A DNA stretch of 64,000 nt from Thiofaba sp039822285 (GCF_039822285.1 NZ_JBAJEY010000001.1:248001-312000), one strand, 5' to 3'; shown: positions 55,574 through 64,000, counted from the first letter of the stretch. Notes: generated from the letters alone by a model not told the origin. A program made the numbers and translations.

Positions 55574-57014
55574 ACGCCTGCTGATCATCGCCCAGCCGCA
55601 AGACTGGGAAATCGACCTGCCCGGGGCCACCGTCATCGCCCCGCGCGACTACCTTTCCGGCGCCAGCCTGCCTGCCGGGCGCCACACGCGCATGCTGAAT
55701 CTCTGCCGCAGCTACCGCTATCTCTCCGAGGGCTATTACTGCTCCCTCCTGGCCGAGGCGCGCGGCCATCGGGTCATTCCGTCGGTGCGGACCACGCAGG
55801 ATCTGTCCCGCAAGTCCATCTACCTCCTCGGCCTGGAGGGCATCGACCTTGGGAGAGCACTCGCTGGCGTGAAGGGCGATGAATACTCGCTCGACATCGC
55901 CTTCGGTCACTGTGCGGTCCAGGGATTCCACGAAATCGCCCGCCAGGTGTTCACCGCCCTCCCCGCCCCCCTGCTGCGGGTCAGCTTCCGCCGCCAAGGG
56001 CACTGGCGCATCGAAGGTGTGAGCGCTCCCGCCATCCAGACCCTGGATGAGGCGGGCCGCCACCTCCTCCACGAAGGGCTCGCCCGTTACCTTGCCCGGC
56101 CACCCCGGGCGCCCCGCCCCCGCTCCGCCCGCTACGACCTGGCCATCCTCCACAACCCCGACGAATCCATGCCCCCCTCCGACCGCCGGGCCCTGCGCGC
56201 CTTCGCGCGTGCAGGGCGGGCCGCCGGGTTGAACGTCGACCTCATCGAGCCCAAGGATTACGGCCGGCTGGCCGAATACGATGCCCTGTTCATCCGCGAG
56301 ACCACCCACATCGTCCACCACACCTACCGCTTCGCGCGCAAGGCGCTGGCCGAGGGGATGGTGGTCATCGACCACCCTGACGACATCCTGCGCTGCGCCA
56401 ACAAGGTCTACCTCGCGGAGTTGATGCGCGCCCACGGTATCCCTATGCCACGCACCCTCATCCTCGGCCGCGGGGATCTCGCGCGCATCGAAACGGACAT
56501 CGGCTATCCGGTGGTGCTAAAGGTGCCCGAGGGCTCCTTCTCGAGCGGCGTATTCAGGGCCGACGACCGTGCCCAGATGGAGGATCGGGCCCGCGCCCTG
56601 CTGCGCGAATCGGACCTGATCCTCGCCCAGGAATACCTCTACACCCCCTTCGACTGGCGCATCGGCATCCTCAACAGGCAGCCTCTCTACGCCTGCCAGT
56701 ACCTCATGTCGAAGCACCATTGGCAGATCGTCGACTACTCAAAGGGCAAGACCCGCGAAGGCGGCTCCATCGGCGTCCCCTTGCAGGACACCCCACACGA
56801 GGTCATCCAAACCGCCCTCCGGGTCGCCAACCTCATCGGCGACGGATTGTATGGCGTCGACCTCAAGCAGGTGGATGGACGCGTGGTGGTGATCGAGGTC
56901 AATGACAATCCGTCCATCGAAAGCGGGGTCGAGGATGCCGTGCTTGGCGAGAAGCTCTACGAGGCCATCGCCCAGGACTTCCGCCGACGGCTGGACGCGC
57001 TGCGCGGCCGCTGA
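55566..57014 (+). CDS. RimK-type ATP-grasp ligase with RLAN N-terminal domain
   Basis: 482 residues. An N-terminal RimK-like RLAN domain (about 1-185) is followed by a pre-ATP-grasp segment and an ATP-grasp fold: HPDDILRCANKVYLAELM, GYPVVLKVPEGSFSSGV (the phosphate-binding Lys and Gly-rich loop) and YGVDLKQVDGRVVVIEVNDN with the Mg-binding Glu/Asn. The family joins an amino acid or peptide to a carboxylate via an acyl phosphate. RimK adds Glu to ribosomal protein S6, but the RLAN form has no fixed substrate. It is translationally coupled to the GNAT-C39 gene. Confidence 0.87.
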   Translation: MAERLLIIAQPQDWEIDLPGATVIAPRDYLSGASLPAGRHTRMLNLCRSYRYLSEGYYCSLLAEARGHRVIPSVRTTQDLSRKSIYLLGLEGIDLGRALAGVKGDEYSLDIAFGHCAVQGFHEIARQVFTALPAPLLRVSFRRQGHWRIEGVSAPAIQTLDEAGRHLLHEGLARYLARPPRAPRPRSARYDLAILHNPDESMPPSDRRALRAFARAGRAAGLNVDLIEPKDYGRLAEYDALFIRETTHIVHHTYRFARKALAEGMVVIDHPDDILRCANKVYLAELMRAHGIPMPRTLILGRGDLARIETDIGYPVVLKVPEGSFSSGVFRADDRAQMEDRARALLRESDLILAQEYLYTPFDWRIGILNRQPLYACQYLMSKHHWQIVDYSKGKTREGGSIGVPLQDTPHEVIQTALRVANLIGDGLYGVDLKQVDGRVVVIEVNDNPSIESGVEDAVLGEKLYEAIAQDFRRRLDALRGR

Positions 57015-57073
57015 GGGCTCAGCGGTCTGGGCGACAAGGCCAGACGCGTGCTAGCATGCCGCCACCCTCCTCC

Positions 57074-57160
57074 GCCCGGATGGCGAAACCGGTAGACGCA
57101 AGGGACTTAAAATCCCTCGGCCGCAAGGCTGTGCGGGTTCGACCCCCGCTCCGGGCACCA
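57074..57160 (+). tRNA. tRNA-Leu (anticodon TAA)
   Basis: 87 nt with encoded CCA; acceptor GCCCGGA pairs with TCCGGGC, anticodon loop CTTAAAA, a class II variable arm and T loop GTTCGACCC. It decodes UUA/UUG. Confidence 0.96.
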
Positions 57161-57266
57161 ATAAAAACAACGATTTACAAACGAAATCGCGCGACCCACG
57201 CGGACCATGCTGATCGCAAGGTAGACGCTGCGTTGGCATAGCGCGTCGATGGCTAGCCACAAGACC

Positions 57267-57298
57267 GAAAAGCAAAAGGGCCGCACTCGGCGACCCTT
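57267..57298 (-). terminator. Terminator of tRNA-Pro
   Basis: On the minus strand AAAGGGTCGC / GCGGCCCTTT form a stem (one T-G pair) with a loop of about 6 bases, followed by TTGCTTTT. It lies 13 bases past the tRNA-Pro 3' end. Confidence 0.8.
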
Positions 57299-57310
57299 TC
57301 TGAATAAGTT

Positions 57311-57387
57311 TGGTCGGGGTGAGAGGATTTGAACCTCCGACCACCTGCACCCCATACAGGTGCGCTACCAGGCTGCGCTACACCCCG
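57311..57387 (-). tRNA. tRNA-Pro (anticodon GGG)
   Basis: 77 nt with encoded CCA; acceptor CGGGGTG pairs with CACCCCG, the D arm is GTAGCGCAGCCTGGTAGCGC and the anticodon loop ATGGGGT gives GGG. The anticodon stem ends in a T-G pair. It decodes CCC/CCU. Confidence 0.95.
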
Positions 57388-57400
57388 ACTCAAGGCAAAC

Positions 57401-57429
57401 ATTATGCCAGCCCGAGGCCCTTTTGTGAA
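57401..57429 (-). promoter_or_regulatory. Promoter of tRNA-Pro
   Basis: On the minus strand, -35 TTCACA (57424-57429) and -10 CATAAT (57401-57406) are separated by 17 bases, 13 bases before the tRNA 5' end. Confidence 0.7.
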
Positions 57430-57577
57430 GGGCCCACGGGGAACCTGCAGGGCAATAGCATGAAAGCTTGGAGCGATCGCACAAAGCGCAAAGCCAGCGT
57501 GCGCATGATGCCATCCGTGTTCTTTTTGGCCGCAGGAGGCCCGCCCCCGGGCCGATAGCCCACGCACGACACGCCCG

Positions 57578-57601
57578 TCGCGGCGAGGGCGCCGCTCCTA
57601 C
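57578..57601. repeat. Half copy of the REP-like repeat
   Basis: 24 bases identical to the right arm of the REP-like hairpin at 5262-5285, without its complementary partner. The gap 57430-57657 holds nothing else I can identify. Confidence 0.8.
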
Positions 57602-57657
57602 GCGAGCCCTCAGACCGAGGAAACAAGTTCATGCGATGGCCCTGGGAGGAGCCAGAC

Positions 57658-60219
57658 TCATGCCGCGACGATGGGAATGACCTTGTCCGCCACCTTCTTG
57701 TATTCCGCAATCTCGTGGAAGTTGAGGTAGCGGTACACATCATCAGCCAGCGGCTCCAGGGTCTTCACGTGCTGCAGGTACTCCTCCACGGTCGGCAGGC
57801 GGCCGAGGATGGAGCAGACCGCCGCGAGCTCGGCGGAGCCGAGGTAGACGTTGGTATCCTTGCCCATCCGGTTGGGGAAGTTGCGGGTGGAGGTGGACAT
57901 GACGGTCGCGCCATCGGCCACACGCGCCTGGTTGCCCATGCACAGCGAGCAACCGGGCATCTCAGTGCGCGCACCAGCCTTGCCGAAGGTGGCGTAGTAG
58001 CCCTCCTCGGTGAGTTGATGGGCATCCATCCGGGTCGGGGGCGCGATCCACAGGCGGGTGGGCACCATGCCACCGTGCTTTTCCAGCACCTTGCCGGCCG
58101 CGCGGTAGTGACCGATGTTGGTCATGCAGGAGCCGATAAAGACCTCATGGATGGTGTCGCCAGCCACCTCGGACAGCGGCTTGATGTCGTCCGGGTCGTT
58201 CGGGCAGGCGAGCAGCGGCTCCTTGATCTCATTGAGGTCGATCTCGATAACCTCGGCGTATTCGGCGTCCGCATCGGGCTCCAGCAGCTCGGGGTTCGCC
58301 AGCCACTTCTCCATCGCTTCGATGCGGCGGGAGAGGGTGCGCTTGTCCTCGTAGCCGTTGGCGATCATCCATTTGAGCAGGGTGATGTTGGACTGCAGGA
58401 ACTCGATGATCGGCTCCTTGTTCAGGCGCACGGTGCAGCCGTTGGCCGAGCGCTCGGCCGAGGCGTCGGCGAACTCGAAGGCCTGCTCGACCTTGAGGTT
58501 CGGCAGTCCCTCGATCTCCAGTACGCGGCCGTTGAAGACGTTCTTCTTGCCCTTCTTCTCGACCGTCAACAGCCCCTTCTGGATGGCGACGTAGGGGATG
58601 GCGTTGACCAGGTCGCGCAGGGTGATGCCCGGCTGCATCTCGCCCTTGAAGCGCACCAGCACGGATTCCGGCATGTCGAGCGGCATCACCCCGAGCGCCG
58701 CGGCGAAGGCCACGAGGCCCGAGCCCGCGGGGAAGGAGATGCCGATCGGGAAGCGGGTATGCGAGTCGCCGCCGGTGCCCACGGTGTCCGGCAGGATCAT
58801 GCGGTTGAGCCAGGAGTGGATCACCCCATCCCCCGGGCGCAGCGACACCCCGCCGCGGGTCTGGATGAACTCCGGCAGGGTGTGCTGCAGCTTGATGTCC
58901 ACCGGCTTCGGATAGGCCGCGGTGTGGCAGAAGGACTGCATGACGAGGTCAGCCGAGAATCCCAGGCAGGCCAGTTCGGTCAGCTCGTCACGGGTCATGG
59001 CGCCGGTGGTGTCCTGGGAACCGACGGTGGTCATGCGCGGCTCGCAGTAGGTGCCCGGGCGCACCCCCGCAACGCCGCAGGCGCGGCCGACGATCTTCTG
59101 CGCCAGGGTAAAGCCCTTGCCGGTGTCCTTCGGCGCGAGCGGACGCACGAACACGTCGGAGGGAGGCAGACCCAGCGCGGCACGGGCGCGGTCGGTCAGG
59201 GCGCGGCCGATGATGAGCGGGATGCGCCCCCCGGCCCGCACCTCATCGGCCAGGGTGGTCGGCTTGAAGTCGAAGCGGGCGATGACCGCGCCGTTCTTCA
59301 GCACCTCACCCGCATACGGGCGCACGATGATCACATCGCCGGTCTCCATGGCGGACACGTCCACCTCGATCGGCAGCGCGCCGGAATCCTCGGCGGTGTT
59401 GAAGAAGATCGGCGCGATCTTGCCGCCCAGGATCACCCCGCCGGTGCGCTTGTTCGGCACGAAGGGGATGTCCTCACCCATGTGCCAGAGCACGGAGTTG
59501 ATGGCCGACTTGCGGCTGGAGCCGGTGCCGACCACATCGCCCACATAGGCGATGGGATGGCCCTTGGCCTTGAGCTGCTCGATGGTAGCGAGCCCGCCGG
59601 GCATCTTGCTGGCCAGCATGGCCTTGGCGTGCAGGGGGATGTCCGGGCGGCTCCAGGCCTCGGTGGCCGGGGAGAGGTCGTCGGTATTGGTCTCACCCGG
59701 CACCTTGAATACGGTGACGGTGATCGCCTCGGGCAAGGACGGGCGGTTCTTGAACCACTCGGCCTCGGCCCAGGCGTGCATGACCTGCTTGGCATGCGGA
59801 TTGCTCGCCTTGGCCTTGTCCTCCACGTCACGGAAGGCGTCGTACACGAGCAGGGTGCCGGAGAGGGCCTTGACCGCCTCCTCGGCCACCGCCTCATCAT
59901 CCAAAAGCTCAATCAGCGGCTGGATGTTGTAGCCACCGAGCATGGTGCCCAAAAGGAAGGTGGCACGCTTGCGGTCGATCAGCGGGCAGGCGGCCTTGCC
60001 GCGGGCCACATCGGCCAGGAAGGCGGCCTTGACGTAGGCGGCCGGATCCACCCCGGGCGGCACGCGGTCGGTGATCAGTTCCAGCAGGGCCTGCTCCTCG
60101 CCCGCAGGGGGATCCTTGAGCAGGTCGACCAGGGCGGCGGTCTGTTCCGCGGTGAGCGGCAGCGGCGGCAGGCCCTGGGCGGCGCGCTCATGAACGTGCA
60201 GGCGGTAAGCTTCGAGCAT
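57658..60219 (-). CDS. acnB: Aconitate hydratase B
   Basis: 853 residues. The N-terminal HEAT-like domain (about 1-160) marks AcnB rather than AcnA. Swivel and core domains follow; the 4Fe-4S cluster Cys are seen in IGSCMTNIG and GCSLCMGNQARV. It converts citrate to isocitrate in the TCA cycle and can bind mRNA as an apo-protein in E. coli. ATG at 60219 (MLEAYRLHVHERAAQG) is the family start; longer in-frame ATGs lead into ald's upstream region. It is divergent from ald. Confidence 0.97.
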   Translation of the reverse strand: MLEAYRLHVHERAAQGLPPLPLTAEQTAALVDLLKDPPAGEEQALLELITDRVPPGVDPAAYVKAAFLADVARGKAACPLIDRKRATFLLGTMLGGYNIQPLIELLDDEAVAEEAVKALSGTLLVYDAFRDVEDKAKASNPHAKQVMHAWAEAEWFKNRPSLPEAITVTVFKVPGETNTDDLSPATEAWSRPDIPLHAKAMLASKMPGGLATIEQLKAKGHPIAYVGDVVGTGSSRKSAINSVLWHMGEDIPFVPNKRTGGVILGGKIAPIFFNTAEDSGALPIEVDVSAMETGDVIIVRPYAGEVLKNGAVIARFDFKPTTLADEVRAGGRIPLIIGRALTDRARAALGLPPSDVFVRPLAPKDTGKGFTLAQKIVGRACGVAGVRPGTYCEPRMTTVGSQDTTGAMTRDELTELACLGFSADLVMQSFCHTAAYPKPVDIKLQHTLPEFIQTRGGVSLRPGDGVIHSWLNRMILPDTVGTGGDSHTRFPIGISFPAGSGLVAFAAALGVMPLDMPESVLVRFKGEMQPGITLRDLVNAIPYVAIQKGLLTVEKKGKKNVFNGRVLEIEGLPNLKVEQAFEFADASAERSANGCTVRLNKEPIIEFLQSNITLLKWMIANGYEDKRTLSRRIEAMEKWLANPELLEPDADAEYAEVIEIDLNEIKEPLLACPNDPDDIKPLSEVAGDTIHEVFIGSCMTNIGHYRAAGKVLEKHGGMVPTRLWIAPPTRMDAHQLTEEGYYATFGKAGARTEMPGCSLCMGNQARVADGATVMSTSTRNFPNRMGKDTNVYLGSAELAAVCSILGRLPTVEEYLQHVKTLEPLADDVYRYLNFHEIAEYKKVADKVIPIVAA

Positions 60220-60345
60220 GGATCTGGACTCCCGGAGACATGAAAAAATTTTCGGCATTGTAACACCCCGCGGGAGGCCGCTGGACGCCCGCATCCCCGC
60301 GCTGTGGCTATGCTCAAGCATGAGACGGCAATGAGGAGCCACAGC

Positions 60346-61440
60346 ATGCACATTGGCGTACCCAAGGAGATCAAGACGCACGAATACCGGGTCGGCCTGA
60401 CTCCGGCGAGCGTCCGGGAGCTGCTCGGGCAGGGCCACGAGGTCATGGTCGAGACCGGCGCGGGGCTTGGCATCGGGGCCTCGGACGAGGACTACCGGCG
60501 CGCGGGGGCCCGTGTTGCGGAGGATGCCGAAACCGTCTGGAGCACGGCCGAGATGGTGGTGAAGGTGAAGGAGCCGCTGCCCGCCGAGTATCCCTTCCTG
60601 CGCGCCGACCTTACGCTATTCACCTTCCTGCACCTGGCCGCCGCACCCGAGCTTGCACGGGTGATGCTGGAGCGCGGCTGCGTCGGCATCGCCTACGAGA
60701 CGGTCACCGCGCCGGATGGCAGCCTGCCGCTCCTCGCGCCCATGTCCGAGGTGGCCGGGCGCATGAGCGTGCAGGTCGGTGCCTGGTACCTGCAGCGATC
60801 CCAGGGGGGGCGCGGCATCCTGCTCGCGGGGGTGCCGGGAGTACCGCCCGGGCGGGTGCTGATCCTCGGCGCCGGCCATGTGGGGCGCAACGCCGCGCGC
60901 ATGGCAGCCGGCCTCGGGGCCGAGGTCACCGTGCTCAACCGCTCGCTGCCGCCACTGCGTCAGCTGGATGCGGCCATGCCGGGCCGCCTGCGCACCGGCA
61001 TCGCCACGCGCGAGGCCATCGAACAGGAGCTCACCCGCACTGACCTCTTGATCGGCGCCGTGCTGGTGCCCGGCGGGCGGGCCCCCACCCTCGTTACCCG
61101 CGAGATGGTGCGCACCATGCCCGAGGGGGCGGTGATCGTGGACGTGGACATCGACCAGGGCGGTTGTGTCGAGACGGCGCGGCCGACCACCCATGCCGAA
61201 CCGACCTATGTCGAGGAGGGCGTGCTGCACTACGGGGTGAGCAATATGCCGGGCGCCGTACCCCGCACCTCGACCCTGGCCCTCAATGCCGCCACCTTGC
61301 CCCATGTGCTCGCCTTGGCCAGCAAGGGCTGGCGGCAGGCCACGTACGATGACCCGCACCTGGCGCATGGACTCAACATAGCCGAGGGCAAGGTCGTGCA
61401 TCCCGCACTGGCCCGCGCGCTGGAGTGGGGCGAGCCATGA
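60346..61440 (+). CDS. ald: Alanine dehydrogenase
   Basis: 364 residues. MHIGVPKEIKTHEYRVGLTP is the N-terminal consensus with substrate-binding Arg and Lys. The NAD fold is near residue 170 (ILGAGHVGRNAARMAAGLGAE), and DVDIDQGGCVETARPTTH near residue 270 carries the catalytic region. It interconverts L-alanine and pyruvate with NAD. ATG at 60346 follows GAGGAG. It overlaps the next gene by 4 bases (ATGA), so the three-gene unit is translationally coupled. Confidence 0.94.
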   Translation: MHIGVPKEIKTHEYRVGLTPASVRELLGQGHEVMVETGAGLGIGASDEDYRRAGARVAEDAETVWSTAEMVVKVKEPLPAEYPFLRADLTLFTFLHLAAAPELARVMLERGCVGIAYETVTAPDGSLPLLAPMSEVAGRMSVQVGAWYLQRSQGGRGILLAGVPGVPPGRVLILGAGHVGRNAARMAAGLGAEVTVLNRSLPPLRQLDAAMPGRLRTGIATREAIEQELTRTDLLIGAVLVPGGRAPTLVTREMVRTMPEGAVIVDVDIDQGGCVETARPTTHAEPTYVEEGVLHYGVSNMPGAVPRTSTLALNAATLPHVLALASKGWRQATYDDPHLAHGLNIAEGKVVHPALARALEWGEP

Positions 61441-62378
61441 TCCCGACGCGCTTGCGCATCGCCATCTTCGGTGCGGGCAACGTCGGCGCCACCAGCGGCT
61501 TCCTCATGGCCCGCGAGGGTCTGGGCGATGTCGTGCTCATCGACAACCGGCCCGGCCTTGCCGCGGGCAAGGCGGAGGACATGCGCCAGTCGCTCGCCCT
61601 CACCTCGAGCCCCGTGCAGGTGAGCGGCGGCGAGGCCCCTACCCTGTGCGCGGGGGCCGGGCTGGTCGTCGTCACCGCCGGGACCCCGCGCACGGTGAGG
61701 ATGAGCCGCGAGGCTCTGCTGCGTGTGAATCTCGGCGTGCTGCGCGAGGTCATGGACGCCGTGCGTACGCATGCACCCGAAGCCATCATCCTCGTGGTCA
61801 GCAACCCGGTGGATCTGCTCACCCACGCCGCCCTGCGCATGGGGGGCTGGCCGCGGCAGCGCATCCTTGGCCTCAGCGGCCAGCTGGATGCCCACCGCCT
61901 GCGCCGCTTCGTCGCCGATGCCCTGTCCGTCGCGATCGAGGACGTGCAGGCCCAGGTGCTCGGCCCGCACAGCGACGACATGCTGATCCTGCCCCGCCTG
62001 TGCACGGTCAAGGGCATGCCGCTGACCGAACTGCTGCCTGCCCCGCGCATCGCCGAACTGCTGGAGGCCACGCGCCAGGCCGGAGGGCGGCTGATCACCC
62101 AGACCGGCGGGCTCTCACCCTTTTTCTCCGCCGCGGCGACGATCACGGAACTTGCGCGGGCGATCGCGCGTGACCAGCACCGGCTGGTGAACGCCTCCGT
62201 GCTGCTCGAGGGCGAGTATGGCCTGCATGACGTCTGCCTCGCCCTGCCCGTGCGGCTTGGCGGGGCGGGCATCCAGGCCATCCTGCCCCCAAAACTTGAG
62301 GCCGACGAGCTTGAGGCGCTTAGACAGGCCGCCGGGCGCCTCCAAACCCTGATCATGGAAGCTGGGGGCATGATGTGA
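61437..62378 (+). CDS. Lactate/malate dehydrogenase family protein
   Basis: 313 residues. The NAD-binding motif IAIFGAGNVGATSGFLMA lies at residues 8-25, the substrate loop TAGTPRTVRMSREALLRVN has the catalytic Arg, and the catalytic His is in LGPHSDDM (instead of the usual GEHGDS). VSNPVDLLTHAAL is also present. Malate is favoured over lactate by these features only weakly. It is coupled to ald upstream and to the PEP enzyme downstream (GTGA overlap). Confidence 0.85.
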   Translation: MIPTRLRIAIFGAGNVGATSGFLMAREGLGDVVLIDNRPGLAAGKAEDMRQSLALTSSPVQVSGGEAPTLCAGAGLVVVTAGTPRTVRMSREALLRVNLGVLREVMDAVRTHAPEAIILVVSNPVDLLTHAALRMGGWPRQRILGLSGQLDAHRLRRFVADALSVAIEDVQAQVLGPHSDDMLILPRLCTVKGMPLTELLPAPRIAELLEATRQAGGRLITQTGGLSPFFSAAATITELARAIARDQHRLVNASVLLEGEYGLHDVCLALPVRLGGAGIQAILPPKLEADELEALRQAAGRLQTLIMEAGGMM

Positions 62379-63643
62379 TCCTGCGCGGCATCCCCCTCAT
62401 CCCCGGCCATGCGCGGGGACGGCTGACCAGCCGCATGGAGGGCGATCTTGCCGGGCATATCCTGCTCCTGGATCAGCAGGACATCCCGGCCCTGTTGAGG
62501 CATGCGGGCAACCCGCCGGCCGGACTGATCGTCCACCATGCGGCACGCTTTGGGCACATCCTCATCCGGCTGTTCACCCTCGCCATCCCCACCCTCCTGC
62601 TCGAAAGCCAGCAGGCGACCAGCCTCGTGTCGGGGCAGTGGTTCGAGCTGGACGGGGAGCAGGGGTTGCTGGGTGATGAGCCGCTGCCCCCGCCGCTTAC
62701 CAAGCCGGAGGGGGGACAGCACGCCTGGCGGCTGGCCGACGGTGAACCGATCGAGCTGATGGCAAGCATCAGCGATGCACGTGGTGCGGCCCAGGCCCTG
62801 CGCCGCGGGGCCTCGGCCATCGGCCTGGTGCGCAGCGAATACCTCCATCCCGAACCACCGGCTGTGCCTGATGTGGCTTTCTACATCAAGGCCTTGGGTG
62901 AGGTTCTTGAAGCGTCATACCCCCTGCCGGTCACCGTGCGCCTGTTCGACTACGGCCCGGACAAACCGGTGCCGTGGTGGACGGAGGCGCCCATCGCGCC
63001 GCTCGGCTGGCAAGGCAGCCGGCTGTACGCCCTGGAGCGCATGGCGTGCGTGCTCGATGCCGAACTTGCCGCCCTGGAGGAAGTGAGTGGGGATGACCGC
63101 CTCGCCCTGCTGGCGCCCTACCTGACCCACCCTTGGGAGTTCGAGGCCATCAAGGCGCGCCTGCAACGCTGGCCCCGGCTAAGCAGGCTGCCGCTCGGCG
63201 CCATGGTGGAGACCCCGGCGGCGGCCTTTGCCCTGCCGGAATGGAAGACGCAGGCCGACTTCGTCGGGATTGGCTGCAACGATCTGATGCAGGCCTTCCA
63301 TGCCACCGACCGCAACCGCCCCGAGCTCGCCCGCTGGCTCGATCCCTACGCGCCAGCCTGGCTGCGCTTCCTCGCCCGGCTGGCCGAGGAAGGCAAGGCG
63401 CTCGGATTATCCATGCGGATCTGCGGCCAGTTGCCTGCCGTACCGGGTTTTTTCCCGCTCCTGCTCGGCATGGGCTTCCACGCCTTCTCGGTCGAGCCGC
63501 TCATGCTCCCCATGCTCGGTCATGTGGCGCACACGACGGAAACGGGCGAGGCACGCGCCCTGCTCGAGGAGGCCCTCAAGGCCCACTCGTCCGCCGAGGT
63601 GCGCGCGCTGCTCGGCCTGCCCCAGGATCGGCCGGGCGCTTGA
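62375..63643 (+). CDS. PEP-utilising enzyme resembling PTS enzyme I without its HPr-binding domain
   Basis: 422 residues with GTG start. An N-terminal mobile domain (about 1-105) has His61 where the phosphohistidine of enzyme I lies. A PEP-binding TIM barrel (about 125-400) keeps all key residues: Arg153 in IGLVRSEYL, Arg189 in VRLFDYGPDK, Glu279 in MVETPAA, Asp303 in CNDLMQ and Cys350 in RICGQL. It lacks the HPr-binding helical domain of PtsI and the ATP-grasp domain of PpsA. The likely reaction is phosphoryl transfer with PEP/pyruvate; the acceptor is unknown. It overlaps the dehydrogenase by 4 bases. Confidence 0.8.
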   Translation: MILRGIPLIPGHARGRLTSRMEGDLAGHILLLDQQDIPALLRHAGNPPAGLIVHHAARFGHILIRLFTLAIPTLLLESQQATSLVSGQWFELDGEQGLLGDEPLPPPLTKPEGGQHAWRLADGEPIELMASISDARGAAQALRRGASAIGLVRSEYLHPEPPAVPDVAFYIKALGEVLEASYPLPVTVRLFDYGPDKPVPWWTEAPIAPLGWQGSRLYALERMACVLDAELAALEEVSGDDRLALLAPYLTHPWEFEAIKARLQRWPRLSRLPLGAMVETPAAAFALPEWKTQADFVGIGCNDLMQAFHATDRNRPELARWLDPYAPAWLRFLARLAEEGKALGLSMRICGQLPAVPGFFPLLLGMGFHAFSVEPLMLPMLGHVAHTTETGEARALLEEALKAHSSAEVRALLGLPQDRPGA

Positions 63644-63653
63644 AGGCCGCCGA

Positions 63654-64000
63654 TCAGAAAGCCGGGCCCGCTCTTCCCCGCAGGCGGTCACCGTGCAGGG
63701 CCAGCCACTGCATCAGGATCATCGGCCCAGCCGAGCAGATCAGCCCCTGCTCCAGCAGCCCCAGGGCCTCCTCGCGCGGCACGACGCTGACCTTGATGTC
63801 CTCGTGCTCATGCTCAAGGCCGTGCAGGCCGCCCACACCCTCGCTGTCCACCTCGGCCCAGTACAGGTACAGGCTCTCAGTGGTACCGCCGGGGCTGACC
63901 CAGAAGCGGGTGATGTATTCGAGCGAGAGCGGCACCAGGCCCGCCTCCTCCTGCATCTCGCGGCGCGCCACATCCTCGGGCGACTCGCCAGGCTCGATCA
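63654..64000 (-). CDS. NUDIX hydrolase, ADP-ribose pyrophosphatase-like (5' end off the window)
   Basis: The frame reaches the right edge, so only about 115 C-terminal residues are seen. The Nudix box GESPEDVARREMQEEAGL is at the edge (REMQEEAGL is exact). Downstream stretches ITRFWVSPGGTTESLYLYWAEVD and HEHEDIKVSVV fit NudF-type ADP-ribose pyrophosphatases. It would hydrolyse ADP-ribose and related nucleotide sugars. It is convergent with the PEP-enzyme gene. Confidence 0.87.
   Translation of the reverse strand, partial: IEPGESPEDVARREMQEEAGLVPLSLEYITRFWVSPGGTTESLYLYWAEVDSEGVGGLHGLEHEHEDIKVSVVPREEALGLLEQGLICSAGPMILMQWLALHGDRLRGRAGPAF

Noticed and set aside
57631..60243. An 870-codon plus-strand frame opposite acnB
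   Set aside because: Shadow of acnB in the GC-rich third-position phase; also overlaps a complete gene.

Overview
This window is a contiguous chromosomal segment of a high-GC gammaproteobacterium. The evidence is gene order and gene content: dapB-carA-carB-greA, 4.5S RNA-dnaX-ybaB-recR, the algT/muc-like rpoE-rseA-rseB-rseC-protease cluster running into lepA-lepB-rnc-era-recO-pdxJ-acpS, the MltF lytic transglycosylase, oligoribonuclease and the long form of PurL. GC is high throughout, so nearly every real gene has long antisense shadow frames. I cannot name a genus. No prophage, integron, CRISPR array or rRNA operon is visible. Nearly all of the sequence is housekeeping; accessory signals lie in intergenic repeats and a few small loci.

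Layout. 1-5.3 kb: a methyltransferase that runs off the left edge, uup, a stand-alone acyl carrier protein and serS, all leftward. 5.3-11.2 kb: the leftward dapB-carAB-greA operon, with a promoter plus terminator-like leader in front of carA. 11.3-18.0 kb: a mostly rightward stretch (rhodanese, small cytochrome c, pterin dehydratase, mgtE, rsgA, CapA-like protein, DUF4395 membrane protein), with orn reversed. 18.3-27.9 kb: leftward hinT, recR, ybaB, dnaX, 4.5S RNA, tRNA-Ser, then rlmD, cysM, acpS, pdxJ, recO, era, rnc. 28-34.7 kb: the same direction continues with a DUF4845 protein, lepB, lepA, a DegS-like protease and the rseC/rseB/rseA/rpoE envelope-stress module. 34.9-46.5 kb: nadB, an ABC-F ATPase, an unrecognised gene, an R3H/SpoIIIAA-like ATPase, tRNA-Ser, mltF, dusA, an FMN-binding-like protein, a second lytic transglycosylase, an M48 protease and a MarC protein. 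46.7-53.2 kb: a SulP transporter, a MntA-HepT toxin-antitoxin pair whose toxin gene carries an in-frame amber codon, purL, and tRNA-Gly and tRNA-Cys. 53.2-64 kb: argE, a GNAT/C39-peptidase fusion overlapping a RimK-type ATP-grasp ligase, tRNA-Leu and tRNA-Pro, acnB, a tightly overlapped ald-mdh-PEP-enzyme operon, and a NUDIX hydrolase cut by the right edge.

The most unusual findings are as follows. (1) Two small MITE-like insertions sit in intergenic DNA. One is 141 bp with perfect 16-bp terminal inverted repeats and a 6-bp target duplication; a near-identical uninserted copy of its target lies 33 kb away in the same window. The other is 163 bp, built of back-to-back hairpins and flanked by GAATG direct repeats. 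(2) The GNAT-C39 / RimK-like pair looks like a peptide-ligation and cleavage system with no known substrate. (3) The ald-mdh-PEP-synthase-like operon encodes a PTS-enzyme-I-like protein that keeps the whole PEP active site but lacks the HPr-binding domain. (4) The HepT toxin gene is interrupted by an amber codon while its antitoxin is intact. (5) carA has a candidate attenuator, and rpoE has an excellent sigma-E-type autoregulatory promoter.
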